The translations under genes were made by a program, and so were the position numbers. Shown piece after piece: positions 1-11,704 of a stretch of DNA of 64,000 nt (position 1 is its first letter; every line of letters starts with the position of its first letter). The notes under the pieces are model-generated. The model had not been told where the DNA came from. It saw only the letters and a program-made list of their open reading frames with translations, and ran no database searches. Where the stretch lies: NCBI GenBank assembly GCA_964036045.1, contig OZ038395.1, forward strand, positions 7,146,755 to 7,210,754, in the 5' to 3' direction. Origin of the DNA: Eutreptiella sp. 'Long Island Sound 2002'. Its lineage: Eukaryota; Euglenozoa; Euglenophyceae; Eutreptiales; Eutreptiaceae.

Positions 1-1362
1 CCTGTCGCAGAAAGGACCTTGCCTACCTTTTTGTTAATGGCCTGATGAAATTGTCTCGGTGACCAGTGCTCTGCCTGCGCTTGCTTTCGTCTTCACTGAC
101 GTTGTGCCCCGCGTTTGGTCCCCACTGGTTTTCCCGCATGAAGTGTGTGTGTGGGTGTGTGTGTCTGTGTGACCCCCACGGCCGCCCAGGGGCGCGTGAC
201 CTCACCGTGGTGTGGGGGTGAAACTAGGGGGGGACAGCCCTGGGCTAACACGCAATCTGGGGGGCGGCCCAGTCCAGCCACGGCGGCTGGGTCGCGGGAT
301 CACGCGCCCCATCCCCTGCCGACCACCGTGGGGGAGCCACGATGGTACAGGGCGGGCTCCACCGGGGGGTGGCGGTTAGCGAGGGTTTCCGGGTCTCCCT
401 GTGGCCCAGCCCACCCCAGGGCTTGAGTTTCCCCCCTTGCACCAACCCATGCACTCCGCGTGTTCTAAATAGGTGCATCACGGGTTGGGGGATCGAGCTT
501 TTGGACATGGGGGCTACCGAAGCCTCCGCGGTGCCCGGTCGGGCCCACGGGAGCTGGGAGACGGTGGAGTGAAGGGGAGACGGCGCCGGGGCGGAGGAAA
601 GGGCCGGCGCCTGCCGTTACGGTGCTCACTGCGCCGGGGTAATGGCACCTGCCTGCAGCTCCGGCAGTCTGACTCCCCATGAATTGCCTTGAAATAAGGG
701 GAGGCCCCCCGGTCACAGGTCGGATGTAGGGAGCGTGTGGGGTGAACTAAGGGGAGGCCCCCGTGAGCCTGTACTGCGGAGGGACGCCCCCACACAACGG
801 CGGATACACCCAAGTCCCTCCGGTCCTGCCTGGGCCGGGGAGGGATCGGGGCGCCCCGTGGGGGCTTTGGGGGGACACGTGGGCGTGGCCGGAGGGAAGT
901 AGAGGATGGCTCCGCGCACGGACACCTTCGGCAGAAGTGCCGTGCGCCGGGGGAGGGGGGGGGGGCAGACCACAGACCAAGCCCCCGAGACCTGCCGGCC
1001 AAACGCCGCCCAGTCAGTAGTACCTGGCGGGCTAAGGGCCCACACCCGTGAGACTGCGTCCCCCTTCCCTTGGGGGGGGGGGGGTGCCCCGTGCCGGAAG
1101 TGGAGCCGGCGCTCCGCCTCGCCCCCCATCCCGTGCCCCTTGGGGGATCCAGCAACGTGTAGCGCGGGAGAGCATGCACCTTGTGCGGGCCAGGGGACAA
1201 GGGGAGGAGACAAAGAGGAGAGCCGCCGCCATGATGCTTAGCCGGACGGGTTGGGACAGAACCCCCCTCTCGGTCGCCGGCCAGACCGATGAGGGCCGGC
1301 GGGCACCATGGGGATGTGCCGCGGGTGCGCCCTACCGGGGGACCGCATCCTCCTCCTCCTCC

Positions 1363-1644
1363 TGTGTGTGTCTGTGTGTGTGTGTGTGTGTGGGTGGGTG
1401 TGTGTGTCTGTGTGTCTGTGTGTGTGTGTGTGTGTCTGTGTGTGTGGGGGGGGGGGTGGGGGGGGTGTCTGTGTGTGTGTGTGTGTGTGTGCGTGTGTGT
1501 GTGTGTGTGCGTGTGTGTGTGTCTGTGTCTGTGTCTGTGTCTGTGTCTGTGTCTGTATCTGTGTCTGTCTCTGTCTGTGTGTGTGTGTGTGTCTGTGTGT
1601 GTGTGTGTGTGTCTGTGTGTGTGTCTCTTTGTGTGTGTGTGTGT

Positions 1645-1683
<39 letters not shown>

Positions 1684-1718
1684 CGTGCGTGCGTGTGTGC
1701 GTGTGTGTGCGTGTGTGC
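1363..1718. repeat. Compound (TG)n / (TGTC)n microsatellite
   Basis: About 355 bases built almost entirely of TG dinucleotides interrupted by TGTC, TGCG and TGGG variants. It includes a (TGTGTC)n block near 1520-1570 and a poly(G) block near 1445-1470. The mixture of interrupted sub-arrays suggests an old, repeatedly expanded array. Opposite-strand and all-frame open frames here (Cys-Val and Thr-His repeats) are artefacts of the repeat. Confidence 0.95.
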
Positions 1719-2054
1719 CCCCCCCCCGGTGACGGGTGGTTCTTGCAGGTTACCAATACCCGAATCGTCCTGATGGTACAGGGGAACAGCGGGGCGGGGA
1801 CCGACAGGGGAGGGCGGGGTAAGGGACTTCCTGGGGCACAGGCCTTGGCATGACCTTGTTTTCCTGCTTGCAGGGGTGGACACGACAAGTGGACCGCCCC
1901 ACCCGTTGGTGCCTGCTGACCATGTACTGCTGTACTACAGAAAGGCGCCTAGCCGCATGCTCTTCCACACCTTCTTCTACTTTCTTACGGCTTGACGAGA
2001 TTTGTTAGCGACCAGTGCAGTGCCCTGTCTGTCTGCCTGTTCGTCTCGCTTCAA

Positions 2055-2055
<1 letters not shown>

Positions 2056-2128
<73 letters not shown>
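2056..2128. repeat. (GT)n microsatellite, about 36 uninterrupted units
   Basis: A perfect GT dinucleotide array of roughly 72 bases. Perfection contrasts with the degenerate TG array 350 bases upstream and suggests recent expansion. Confidence 0.97.
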
Positions 2129-3248
2129 CCCCCTCCCCCCCAAGGCTCTCGTGCTGCTCTTTGTTCAGGGAGGCAACCTTCCGGGCACGCCCCCACAAGA
2201 CACCATCCCCCGGGGGATCTCCCTGCGGGACATCGATCCCACCGTCTCACTGCCGCCCGCCTCGGGGCCCCACAGCCCGGCCCTTCCGTAGGCCGCGCCC
2301 CCCAACGCCCGCAGTGATTTGCAAGGCATTGCACAGAGACGGGGCCAGGCCTGTGCGTTGCGCTGACGCAGAGGGGGGGGGGGGGGGCAGTCGCCCCTCG
2401 CCTCTTTCCTCCCCCCGCATCCCCACCCGCACGCCTCCGCGGGTACAGCGCCCACGGCACACGGCCTCCGCAGCGGCCCCGTCTGCAGTCTTCCTCTCGC
2501 CCGCCTCTCCCTCTTCGTCCCCCCCCCCCCGCCGCCATCGTACACCCGCATGCCCCATCCCCCAACGCCGAAGTGATGTCCTCCCCCTGCCCCACACGAC
2601 GCGTGCTCTCAGAGGGTGCGGCGGCTCCGTCCATTGCCCAGTCCCGCCCCCTCTGCCGCCCCCGTCACTGACCCTCCGCATGACCCGTCGCCGCTGAGTT
2701 GGGGTCGTGTTTGACGTTCCCCCCCCGCCCCCCCGTCCACAGTGCCCTGTTACTGCCGCTGCCGCTGCCCCGCGTCGATGAGGGCGGGGGGGAGGCGTGT
2801 CGATGTGTGTGTGACGGGCAATGACCGGCCCGTCTCTTGAAGGGGGTGTCCACCGCGTCCGAGGGCCAGGCAGGGCCCCGGTGGTGGCGCTTGCGGACTT
2901 TGCACGGGAAACACGAAGCCCCCGTGGCCGCGCCCCAGCCCCCCCGCCCTCAACCCCGCCCCATCTCCTCTGGCGCACCCCTGGAAGTGCCCTCGGCCTA
3001 ACCCCATGTGCCTTTGGTCATTGCAGACTGACCCACTTGACATTCAACGAGGCCCGTGTCGCGGTACAACGCCCAGTCCCTGTCCTCATCTCCCGGGAAT
3101 CCCGGGCTCAGGCAACCCAAGCCCCCCCCCCCCCGCCCCCGGGCTCGTTTTAACAACTCAGCATCACTGGGGGTGGGGGTTCCCCCCCCCCCCCCAAAGA
3201 TTGGGGCAAATATTCCTCCGGGCCTTCGGCCGATCAAAAATTTTCTCT

Positions 3249-3305
3249 GGCGCCTTTGGCGCCAATTCGTTTAGACCAAAAGTTGTTTTTGGCGCCTTTG
3301 GCGCC
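3249..3305. repeat. Two copies of the hairpin GGCGCCTTTGGCGCC
   Basis: The 15-base inverted repeat GGCGCC-TTT-GGCGCC occurs at 3249-3263 and again at 3291-3305. Both sit inside a loosely duplicated segment (compare the CTCAGCA...GGGGG strings near 3150 and 3313). Each copy can form a 6-bp stem with a 3-base loop in DNA or RNA. Related GGCGCC fragments also occur near 4151, 32905 and 40823. Confidence 0.85.
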
Positions 3306-4407
3306 TCGAAAAACTCAGCACCACCCTGGGGGGGGGGGGTCCGCCTGAGACCCACCCCCACCCCCTAAGACCCTCCCTCCTCCACCCCCTAAGACCCATC
3401 CACCCCCCCCTAAAAAACAAAGCCCTGCCCCGGCCCCTCCCCCTCCCAGAGGACGACCCCGAGACGGCGGGGGTCATGTAGCCTCTGTGCCTCCTTCCCC
3501 TCTTTGGGGGTCTCCCAGACCGCAGGGGGTTGTCGGGTTGCCCCCAGCACCCCCTCCCTTCCGCCCCAGACCCGCCGGGTCTCGACCTCCTGAGCCCAGG
3601 ATCGCCTGTCCTCATTTCCTCACGACCGTTGTACTGGACCGCGAGGGTCCTCTTTCTGGTAAACGTCACCGAAGGCCCACAGCCGCTGTTGAGGTCCGGG
3701 AGGTGGTGTGTGCACTGACCTCATGTCGTTCCCTGTTGACCTGGGCTTTGCCGATGCGGAACGGCCCGAATGGGGGCGTTCTTTGGGCCCTTTCCGGTGG
3801 ATGAAGCGTCCGGGGGAGGGGGGGGGGGGCGACGGGCGTGCGCGCGCGCACCGTCATCAACGGCTTTGCGTTCGGGGGGGGGGGGGGGGGCGGGGATGCA
3901 GTGCCGACGTGCCCTGCGATGTTGTCAGGGGCACCCGCTTGTGTACGTCGCTGTGGTCATGCTGATTGCCGAGCGTGCGACGGAGGGAAGGGCTGTCCAC
4001 AAGGCACGTCGTCGGACGGTGCTCAGCAAACGTGCCGTGGAAGCGTGGGGCAGGCGTTTTGAGGGAGGAGCCCCCACCCCCGCCCCCTATCGCCCCCGCA
4101 GCCGCAGCCTGGGGCTGTGGGGATTGCAAATGGGGTATCCCCCGTGCCTTTGGCGCCCATGTGCGTTACTGGGCGACCAGCTGCCGCCAGTGATGACCTT
4201 GTTCAAGAGCGTGAGGCTGGGGTGTGCAATCAGGGGGACAGACCAAGTGCCCACCACGTGTTGCTGCTGCTGGACCCCCCCCCCCCTGCTCCAGTCAGCC
4301 GCGGACCTGCCTTGGCGTCCCCTGGCAAGCCTCACCAGTCTCAAGACCTGCAGATCTGGCCCTGTGGTCTGGTGGCTTCCCCCGGTCAGGCCCATGAATT
4401 GACATGG

Positions 4408-4482
4408 TTGTGTGTGTGCGTGCGTGCGTGCGTGTGTGTGTGTGTGTGTGTGTGCGTGCGTGTGTGCGTGTGTGCGTGCGTG
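4408..4482. repeat. (TG)n / (TGCG)n microsatellite
   Basis: About 75 bases of TG units mixed with TGCG units. Same class as the arrays at 1.4 and 2.1 kb. Confidence 0.95.
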
Positions 4483-5270
4483 CAAGTGAGCACATGTCAA
4501 CATGTCATGTGCGCGTGGCTGTGTCGGGCCTCACTCCCAGGATCTGTAGTGGGCCTTGTAACCCTGAGTCCAGCATGGGGAAGCCTGAGAAGACCTGACC
4601 GGTCTGCCGTGCTTTTTTGGGGGGACGGCGCTTCAGGACCCGTCAATACTCGTGTTGGATGCACTTCCACGCCCCCCCCTCCCCTGCCCATTCAGCCTGG
4701 GCAGTCTGCGGTGTGGGGGGAACAAAGAGGGATCCCAAACCAACACATCACCAAACGGGCAGAACGGGCTCTACCATCTGCCGGGGCCCAGGTCTCGGAT
4801 GACCCGGGTGTATCTTTGGGTTTCAGAGTCGAGGGGACTCTACTGTGGACGGCCGGGGGTTGAAGCATTTGCACTGCAGGCGTCAGGGGGTGCCTTGCCG
4901 GTGCGGTCTTCCAAAGCGTCCATGTGTCTGTTGCATGTCTGTGTTCTTGTCGTGCATGTCCGCCTTCCCCAGGCTGTGTCCGTAGGCCTCCACGCTGTGA
5001 CACCGGTCGCAGAATTCCTCCCTCGAAGTTCGTTGTTTGCATGTTTTTTTTTCGGATGTCTGCGCTCCTTGTGCTTTTATGTATGCCTCCGATTACCGGT
5101 CGGTCGGCTTCGGGTTCCAGGGCTTTGGTTTCGATTGAGTCGTGTGGTCGGAGGGATTATCAGAGGCTCAGCCTTGATGCACACGAGGATGATGACCCGG
5201 GTTAGGGCTGAAGCTGGAGGGGTTTTGCATACCAAGAGGACCATGATGACCCAGTGACCCAACCCCCCCA

Positions 5271-7090
5271 CTTTGCATGTCCACAAAGCGCACAGTTCAT
5301 GCTCCATAAGCAATGCTGATCCTTGGTACACATGTCATGGGTTGGGCACTGTTTGCGGTGTGATGAAGATCCGTTTTGAAGATTACTGCAGGCAATGCTC
5401 TGAGCCGATCAGCTCTTTGATGCTGGCCAGCAGCGGCACTCTGAGTGTTCCCTTGGAGTGTTTGCCAATCTGCATCACCTTCTTCCCCTGCTCCCCCCAA
5501 TGCCCCAACGGTGACCTCCATGATATCCCTTGTTTACCTTTTACCTCGTTGAAGATCTTGCAAAGGAAGTCTCGGGTGATTTCTTGTTCATTTCGCATGA
5601 GTAAGGTTGTGCATCTGACACCCGCCCCCTTTTATACGTGGTGTGCCGGCTCAGCCAAGTAAATGATCCGGAGTCCGGGTTCAGAGCATCCAAAATTAGT
5701 GTTCAGCTGAGGTCTGGTGTTTCAGTGAAATATTTGCCCCAAGATGGGGTCCGCATTGACAGCAGGGATACACGTGACATTGAGGTATCCGGCTTAAGTC
5801 ACACACTTCCTCGCATGTGGCACAGTCCCTACTTCCATTGTACAGTGTCAGGTAGGTCGATGATGTTTGGTTGCCTGGAATCCATCGATTCTCGCTATGC
5901 TCTGGAGCAGCCCACATGTTTTGTGCCCCAACATGTGTCAAACCCATGTCTCAAATGTGCATGCAAATCATCACGTCATGTAGTTCATACGTCACATGGA
6001 TATCCTATCCAATGTGCCCAGTGCATTTTCATGTGTAGAATGCAGTTTCCATGCGCTGTATGCCATTGCGTTGTCGTGATTATCGTGTGTTTCAGAGGCT
6101 CAGCCAACGACAAGTGTTGCATTCCTGTGGGTCCACAGCCCCATCCATGTGCTTTGATTGTTCTATGCAGTAACCCCAAAAGTTTGCCCCTGTGTTGTTG
6201 CACTTCTGTGTCCCCCAAGGGAATGCTAGAGTGATGATTTCCCGAGTATTTCGGCGAGTTTTGGTTCAATAGATGGAATGGATCGCAGGTGTGCGTGTTT
6301 TGGGTGTGTGTGTGTGGAGAATATCCAGAATATAGTCGCAGGACCGTAGTGGACTGGACTCGTTTACTCGTTGTCTCATTCGCTACAGTGAAAGGCGCCT
6401 ATGACATGTCACTGAAGATCTCTTCTTTCTTTGCTTTTGTCGTGCAACACCGCTCTTTGCTTGCCAGCGCAGAGTCGTGCACACGCATCTGTTTCCCATA
6501 GCGGGCGGTGGACTGTTGCATGCATTGCTGTACATTCGCGTGTGTGTTTGTGTTCCAGAAAGGTGCTTCGCCTCGGTCTGTACCAGCCTGACAAGAACTG
6601 TTTGACACTCCACCGTGTCTTTGGTGCGTGTGTTTCGTGTGCTTGCCAGTGCGTGATCCACGTATTAGCAATAGGTGGATCTTTTTGGCAAGGGAGGTAT
6701 CATCCGGGGGGCTGGTTTGGTGTGTGGTACTGTACATCTCCAATTCCGCAGTTTGCAATTTACGCAATTTGGCAGAGGGTTTGGTATTTCCTTTTGGCAG
6801 GTGGCCTGCTGTTTGCTGCTGAGCCTGTTGTCATGTATCAATCCTTGCACAAGGCCTCGTGGAGAAGGTCGATGAGTATTTCACATTTTGTTGTCATTGC
6901 ATTGTTTCTTCTTGCTGCATGTGTTCCCCTGGGATCTGATTTCTGTGGGCAACATGGTAATTCTCAGGATATTAAGCTGGTGCCGAGCTGCCGATATCCT
7001 CAAAATGGAGGGAGTTGCACGCACCGTGCGCGCACCGTGCAAGGTTTCCATATATGCGCTTTCATGGGCACTGCCCTCCCCCCCCCGCTT
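5271..7090. other. No recognisable gene; unassigned sequence
   Basis: Moderate GC content. Plus-strand open frames of 130-230 codons exist (5273-5662, 5638-6234, 6431-7114), but the translations are Cys-rich, lack any known domain and have no clear start or splice context. One copy of the dispersed GC-rich motif described in the findings lies at 7015-7043. Confidence 0.5.
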
Positions 7091-7343
7091 CCAAGCTCAA
7101 AGGCACCAGGTTAAAACTCCCCCTGCAAGGCAGAAACAAACACCAGGTATCATCCAAAGGCCTCTGGCGACCGACCATCCACAAGCATTTAAGAACACCC
7201 GCCATAGTGGTTTGCGGTGGACCGGGTAAAATCTCCCGTTCAAAGGGCTGCCAATGTACTAAGACCTACGGTACTGACCCAAAAGACGGGTTTCCAAACA
7301 GCTCCACCGTCATGGGAAACCTTCCAGGAGGGTGGTCAAGCAA

Positions 7344-7685
7344 CCCCAGAAAAAAGCAGCAGGACCAGATCAAGTGGCGCCACACCTTGTGTCGTGGCTA
7401 CCCCTGGACGTGTAGTGGGAAGTGTACCAGGCGGTACTGGAGGTATGGGTCACTGGAGAAGTACCAAAACCCTGGTTGGAGGGAAGGATAACACTGTTGT
7501 ATAAAAAAGGGGATCCTTCCCAGGCAGCAAACTACAGACCCATAGCGGTGTCAGGGGCCATGTATTTGATACTGGCACGGTTACTGCTGGGTGCCCTGAA
7601 GGACCCAATAGAACAATCACTGTCGGCACATGAGGCGGGCGGAAAAAGGGGAAAAACGCCGGCGCACATGCATTGGCAATGTTGA
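7344..7685 (+). pseudogene. LINE reverse transcriptase, N-terminal fragment
   Basis: In the frame ending at 7685 the sequence reads a GPDQVAPHL segment typical of the RT entry region. It continues through a TAG codon near 7407 to WLEGRITLLYKKGD, then NYRPIAVSGAMYLILARLL and LSAHEAGG. These are the conserved finger motifs of LINE RTs (the I.L..K.GD....NYRPI pattern). The frame is lost near 7660-7685 in the run GGAAAAAGGGGAAAAAC, where a small indel shifts reading into the next feature. The fragment carries no catalytic aspartates. Confidence 0.8.
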
Positions 7686-8992
7686 CCAGACTGCATGCGA
7701 AGGACAATGAGGAAGCATATGTGTGCCTCATTGATATAGCCAAAGCATACCCAAGCATGCCGCACCCGGCCATCACATACGCCTTGCAGGCAATTGGGAC
7801 ACCACAACACCTCATAGACATGATAAGGGACATCTACAACAGGAGCACATTGCAGTATGGTTCATTTGTGTATTCATTAGAGCGAGGAGTGAAAGAAGGC
7901 TGCCCGCTCTCACCATCCCTGTTTGTGCTAGTATACGAGGCCTTTCATCACACGTTGGCGACAGAATTCCCAGAGTTGGGAGTATACGTGTATATGGACA
8001 ATATTGCCATAGTGGCGAACAATCTCACCCAGTTGAAGGCGGCCATGAATAGGATCTCAGAACTGTCGCAAATCCTGGGGTTCCAGGTTAACCCAGGAGA
8101 GACAGAACTGTACCACTGGGCTACGAAACCACACGGTGCAAAAGTGATATGGAATGGACAACACATAAAGGCAAGGTCACCCGTGTTCAATTATCTAGGT
8201 CATATGATTGCACATCCAGCGCATGTGTCACTAGCGCACTCCCAGATACTGGCGGAAGTAAAAAGTGATCTAAACAGGTACAGGCAGCTACCATTGAACG
8301 CCTTCGAACGGGTACAACTGGTGAACTCCGTCTTGATTCCCAGGTGGCTGTACCATGCCATGTTTGTACCCCATGATCGCATGTTCCACAAGATAGATCA
8401 AAGGGTACGTGATTTTGTGACGGCAGCAAAAGGGGTAGAACCCAAGTATAATGCGAGCCATGTCGCCGCATCCCAAAAGCATGGGGGGCTGGGGCTGCAC
8501 CAAATCTATTGGGCCTACAGAGCAAGGTATATCACCATCATGCAACGCACTCTGCGAGACGGGGACCATGCCATTACCAAAGCAGCCAACCGACCTGTGC
8601 ACCACACCATGGCTCCACTCAGGGACTATGTCCACATGGTGGAGCAAATGGGAGGAACGGTACCAATTCAAATGGATGAAAGACAACGCCCGCAAGGGGG
8701 ACCGGAGCTGTTGGATGAAGAGGATTCAGAGGATGGCGATATGCTCAGGGCCCAAGAGAGGGTGGTAGGCCTGATGGAATATAGGGCACAGTACCACGGC
8801 ACTGCACACCCGCCGGGCGTGGACGACACAGGCACACTCCCAGCAGGTTTCAGACAAGTCATGATAGGCGTCATGATATGTTACACCAATGGAAAGGGCA
8901 AAACAGATACCACATGGTACAGTGATGGCAGTAAACAGCACAATAGGGCGGGGGTAGGAATCAAATGTGGCCAATTGCAGATGCCAGAGTGA
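7673..8992 (+). pseudogene. LINE reverse transcriptase palm/thumb and start of RNase H
   Basis: Open for 439 codons with no ATG at its start, because it is the frameshifted continuation of the upstream fragment. Visible RT motifs are the first catalytic aspartate region LIDIAKAYPSMPH, the GCPLSPSLF motif, and the catalytic loop, which reads YMDN instead of the usual YADD. The second Asp is therefore replaced by Asn. A thumb-like segment (FNYLGHMI, then GGLGLHQI) follows. Near the end the RNase H domain begins with WYSDGSKQHNRAGVGI. A one-base frame change near 8970-8990 moves the rest of RNase H to the next frame, and this frame stops at TGA. Confidence 0.85.
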
Positions 8993-9498
8993 CGGGTCCG
9001 CAGACGTCGTATCGGGCCGAGCTGCAAGGGGCGGCCATTGTGAGTTGTTTGGCAGACCAGGAAGATGAGTTGGTCATAGACAACAAAGCAGTAGTGGATT
9101 ATGGGGCAGCAACACCACATAGGGAATGCTCGGATGTAGACTTGCGGCAAATAATACAAACACACCAAGGGGCGAAGCAGCTGCGATGGAGATGGATCCC
9201 AAGCCACAGGGTGATCAAACGATACCACACGGAACATGAAAAGAAGGACATCAAGCACAACGATGTCGTGGATAAACTGGCGAAGTTGGCGGCAAAACCC
9301 CCCTTGCCGGAGGCACCCCAGGGGACGGTGGATAGCATCACCATATGTAATGGAGTCACACCTACACCAGCCAAGAAGTGGATTATAGAATACCGAAATG
9401 GGGTGAAATGGGCAGGGACCCATTGGATGAGCTGGTTACCACTACGAGGGACACGAAGAATGACATGGATCACATGGCGGTGGGGCAACGTCCGCTAG
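8965..9498 (+). pseudogene. LINE RNase H domain, C-terminal part
   Basis: Continues the RNase H begun upstream. SYRAELQGA carries the conserved Glu, LVIDNKAVVDYG the second Asp, and KHNDVVDKLAKLA the last Asp. Together with YSDGS in the preceding frame, all four acidic residues of a RNase HI active site are present, although in two frames. The frame ends at a single TAG (9496-9498), and the next feature continues in the same frame, so the stop is probably a point mutation. Confidence 0.8.
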
Positions 9499-9504
9499 CA
9501 AGGG

Positions 9505-10158
9505 ATGGGTGCACCATGGGAACGGGGGAAGGAAAAATGCCCCCTGTGCGGGGGAACCCATGGCACCACAGTGCATAATCGACTCATACAGTGCCCGGTG
9601 TGGGAACCAGAGTTTAAAAAGGTGTGGACGACTAGCTGGGGAGATTGGGCCGCCCAAATGGAGGATTGGTACAATCAAGCGACTCCAGAGGACAAGCACC
9701 GTATTAGTAAATTACAGATCCCAGAAAGCCCGATTGAGTCACTGCAGCCGGGTCAGAAGCGTGAACTCCGACGCAAAGTGGCGGAGCACCAGTACCTGGC
9801 AATGATAGGAATGACACAGCTCAGGGGCACACTACCCATGATGCCAAAGGACCCGACATGGGAGGAAGGAAACGCGGGATCGGCATGGTATGGGGCGCTT
9901 CGGGCACGAAAGGTGAGTCCAAATGTCACAGAAAAGAACCTCAGAGAGCAAGTTCACTATCGACCGCAAAAGCGCACAACCCGGGTAGTCAAAACGGACA
10001 AACATGGTAAGGACACCACAGCCCCACTGCGTCAGGTGTACAGCAAAGTAAAGGTATATGCGGTAGGAGATTTAACAAGGAAAAGAAAAAGACAGTTGCT
10101 GGACATATTGGGGTCCCCCATAATGCAGACCACAAGAGTAGATGATCTGCGCATATAG
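9505..10158 (+). pseudogene. LINE C-terminal region with CCHC-like zinc finger
   Basis: In the same frame as the RNase H fragment, separated only by TAG-CAA-GGG. Near the start it has CPLCGGTHGTTVHNRLIQC, a C-x2-C-x8-H-x5-C arrangement like the finger after RNase H in I/R1-type LINEs. The rest is basic and unassigned. It also ends in TAG (10156-10158), after which the same frame stays open to 10749. Confidence 0.7.
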
Positions 10159-10212
10159 ATATGTCAAATCCTACAGCCGCGGTGGTCCATACTGTATGGA
10201 CCAGGAAACCAC

Positions 10213-10749
10213 ATGCCAATAGGAGGATATAAGATCACAAAGACTACCATAGAAGGGGTGGAGGCGGATGCCAAAACGGTCTTAGCTATGCGTTACAAGG
10301 TAGGGGTCGCCATGCACAACATGGCCAGGTGGTTGCAGTACACCCTGAAGTGGAGAGATTACTACACGCAGCAGAAAAAGAAGATGTACCATCAAGACTC
10401 CAAAGGGGTAGTGCAGCAAGTGTTTCGCAAATGGTATAGACAAGGGCAAGTGCACACGAGGTACTACAATACCCAAAATGTGATGTCACCGCAACCTGCA
10501 TGGGAGGCGTGGGAGGAGCAGGTAAGACATCTCTGTGATCAGTCTACCAAAAAGATAATGGAATGCACTTACCGGAGGGTGAAGGACGAGGCACGGCAAT
10601 ACATTCGGAAGCTGTTAGCAGGACACGAGTGGGCTGTAGCCATACTGCATGCAGATGCAATTAACGCCGGCCGCAAAGGACGCCCGAGGGATGGCAATGA
10701 GTTTGGTACCGACGGCACCAGCATACACAAAAGGCGTAGGACAGAGTAG
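10213..10749 (+). pseudogene. LINE C-terminal tail, Trp/Arg-rich, ends in basic cluster
   Basis: 178 codons in the same frame as the preceding finger-containing segment and separated from it by one TAG, so it probably belongs to the same original ORF. It is rich in Trp, Tyr, Arg and Lys, with no known domain. It ends in KRRRTE, a possible nuclear localisation signal. No independent function can be assigned. A separate small ORF downstream of the main LINE gene is the alternative. Confidence 0.5.
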
Positions 10750-11089
10750 GAGAGTATGTCATGAGAGGGAGGAGGAGAAAGCACACAGTGAACTAAATGG
10801 AGGTGGAAGGGATGCAGCACCTTTGAAGGTACGGTGCCTCTATGGGTCTCAGCAACACAGGAGAATACGTGAGCTTCACCACAACATAAGGCCAGTAGGC
10901 GTGGCACTGCATAGTGCATATGCAAGGGGTAGACCAAGCAGGTAGTGAACAGGGACAGCTCCCCAGGTAAAGCAGGAACACATGCTAAATGTGGAGCCCT
11001 CGTTTGTACTATATGCCCTACTTCTTGAACCAGGCGGTTGCCTGAGAGCTCGCATTACACTCTTTGAACTTGTTGAGCCGGGACAAAAA

Positions 11090-11680
11090 AAAATATCGTA
11101 CTCGTGTCCTCTAGGTCCTTGATGGTTGTTCTATATCGTACTCGTGTCCTCTAGGTCCTTGATGGCTATTATGTATCATACCCGTGTCCTCTAGGCCCTT
11201 GATGGCTGTTGTATATCATACTCGTGTCCTCTAGGTCCTTGATGGTTGTTCTATATCGTACTCGTGTCCCCTAGGTCCTTGATGGTTGTTCTATATCGTA
11301 CTCGTGTCCTCTAGGTCCTTGATGGCTGTTGTATATTGTACTCGTGTCCTCTAGGTCCTTGATGGCTGTTCTATATCGTACTTGTGTCCTCTAGGTCCTT
11401 GATGGTTGTTCTATATCGTACTTGTGTCTCCTAGGTCCTTGATGGTTGTTCTATATCGTACTTGTGTCCCCTAGGTCCTTGATGGCTGTTGTATATCGTA
11501 CTCGTGTCCTCTAGGTCCTTGATGACTGTTGTATATCGTACTCGTGTCCTCTAGGTCCTTGATGGTTGTTCTATATCGTACTTGTGTCCTCTAGGTCCTT
11601 GATGGTTGTTCTATATTGTACTCGTGTCCTCTAGGTCCTTGATGGCTATTATGTATCATACTCCTATCCTCTAATTTCTG
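11090..11680. repeat. 40-bp minisatellite, about 14-15 copies
   Basis: A tandem array with unit CTCGTGTCCTCTAGGTCCTT followed by GATGGYTGTTSTATATCGTA. Copies differ by a few substitutions (C/T at several sites, CTAT versus GTAT). There are no insertions, so the 40-base register is kept throughout. It starts at the A-run that ends the upstream LINE, so it may be the expanded 3' tail of that element. Confidence 0.95.
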
Positions 11681-11704
11681 TCACCAGGGCCTAGTGTAGG
11701 GGCC

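Larger units (their letters stand above)
1..5270. other. GC-rich non-coding region with microsatellites and G/C homopolymers
   Basis: Very GC-rich sequence with many poly(G) and poly(C) tracts (for example near 1072, 2371, 3124, 3181, 3819 and 3873) and long TG/CA arrays. Open frames are numerous on both strands, but only because AT-rich stop codons are rare at this composition. Their translations are Pro/Arg/Gly-rich or simple Cys-Val and Thr-His strings, and no domain is recognisable. No gene is called here. Confidence 0.6.
7092..11090 (+). mobile_element. Decayed LINE (non-LTR retrotransposon) with RT, RNase H and zinc finger
   Basis: The order reverse transcriptase, RNase H, C-terminal CCHC-like finger and A-rich 3' end is that of I/R1/Jockey-type LINEs that carry an RNase H. 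The 5' boundary is uncertain; coding similarity starts near 7340. The 3' end is taken at the A9 run at about 11082-11090, directly followed by a 40-bp minisatellite. An apurinic-type endonuclease domain was not found upstream, so the copy is probably 5'-truncated or too decayed. Two frameshifts and three in-frame TAG codons show it is inactive. Confidence 0.8.

Noticed and set aside
1048-1888. Long Cys-Val and Thr-His open frames in the TG array
   Set aside because: Pure dinucleotide-repeat translation on both strands.
7015-7491. 158-codon frame before the LINE RT as a separate gene
   Set aside because: It overlaps the RT entry region in a different frame. The RT motifs lie in the other frame.
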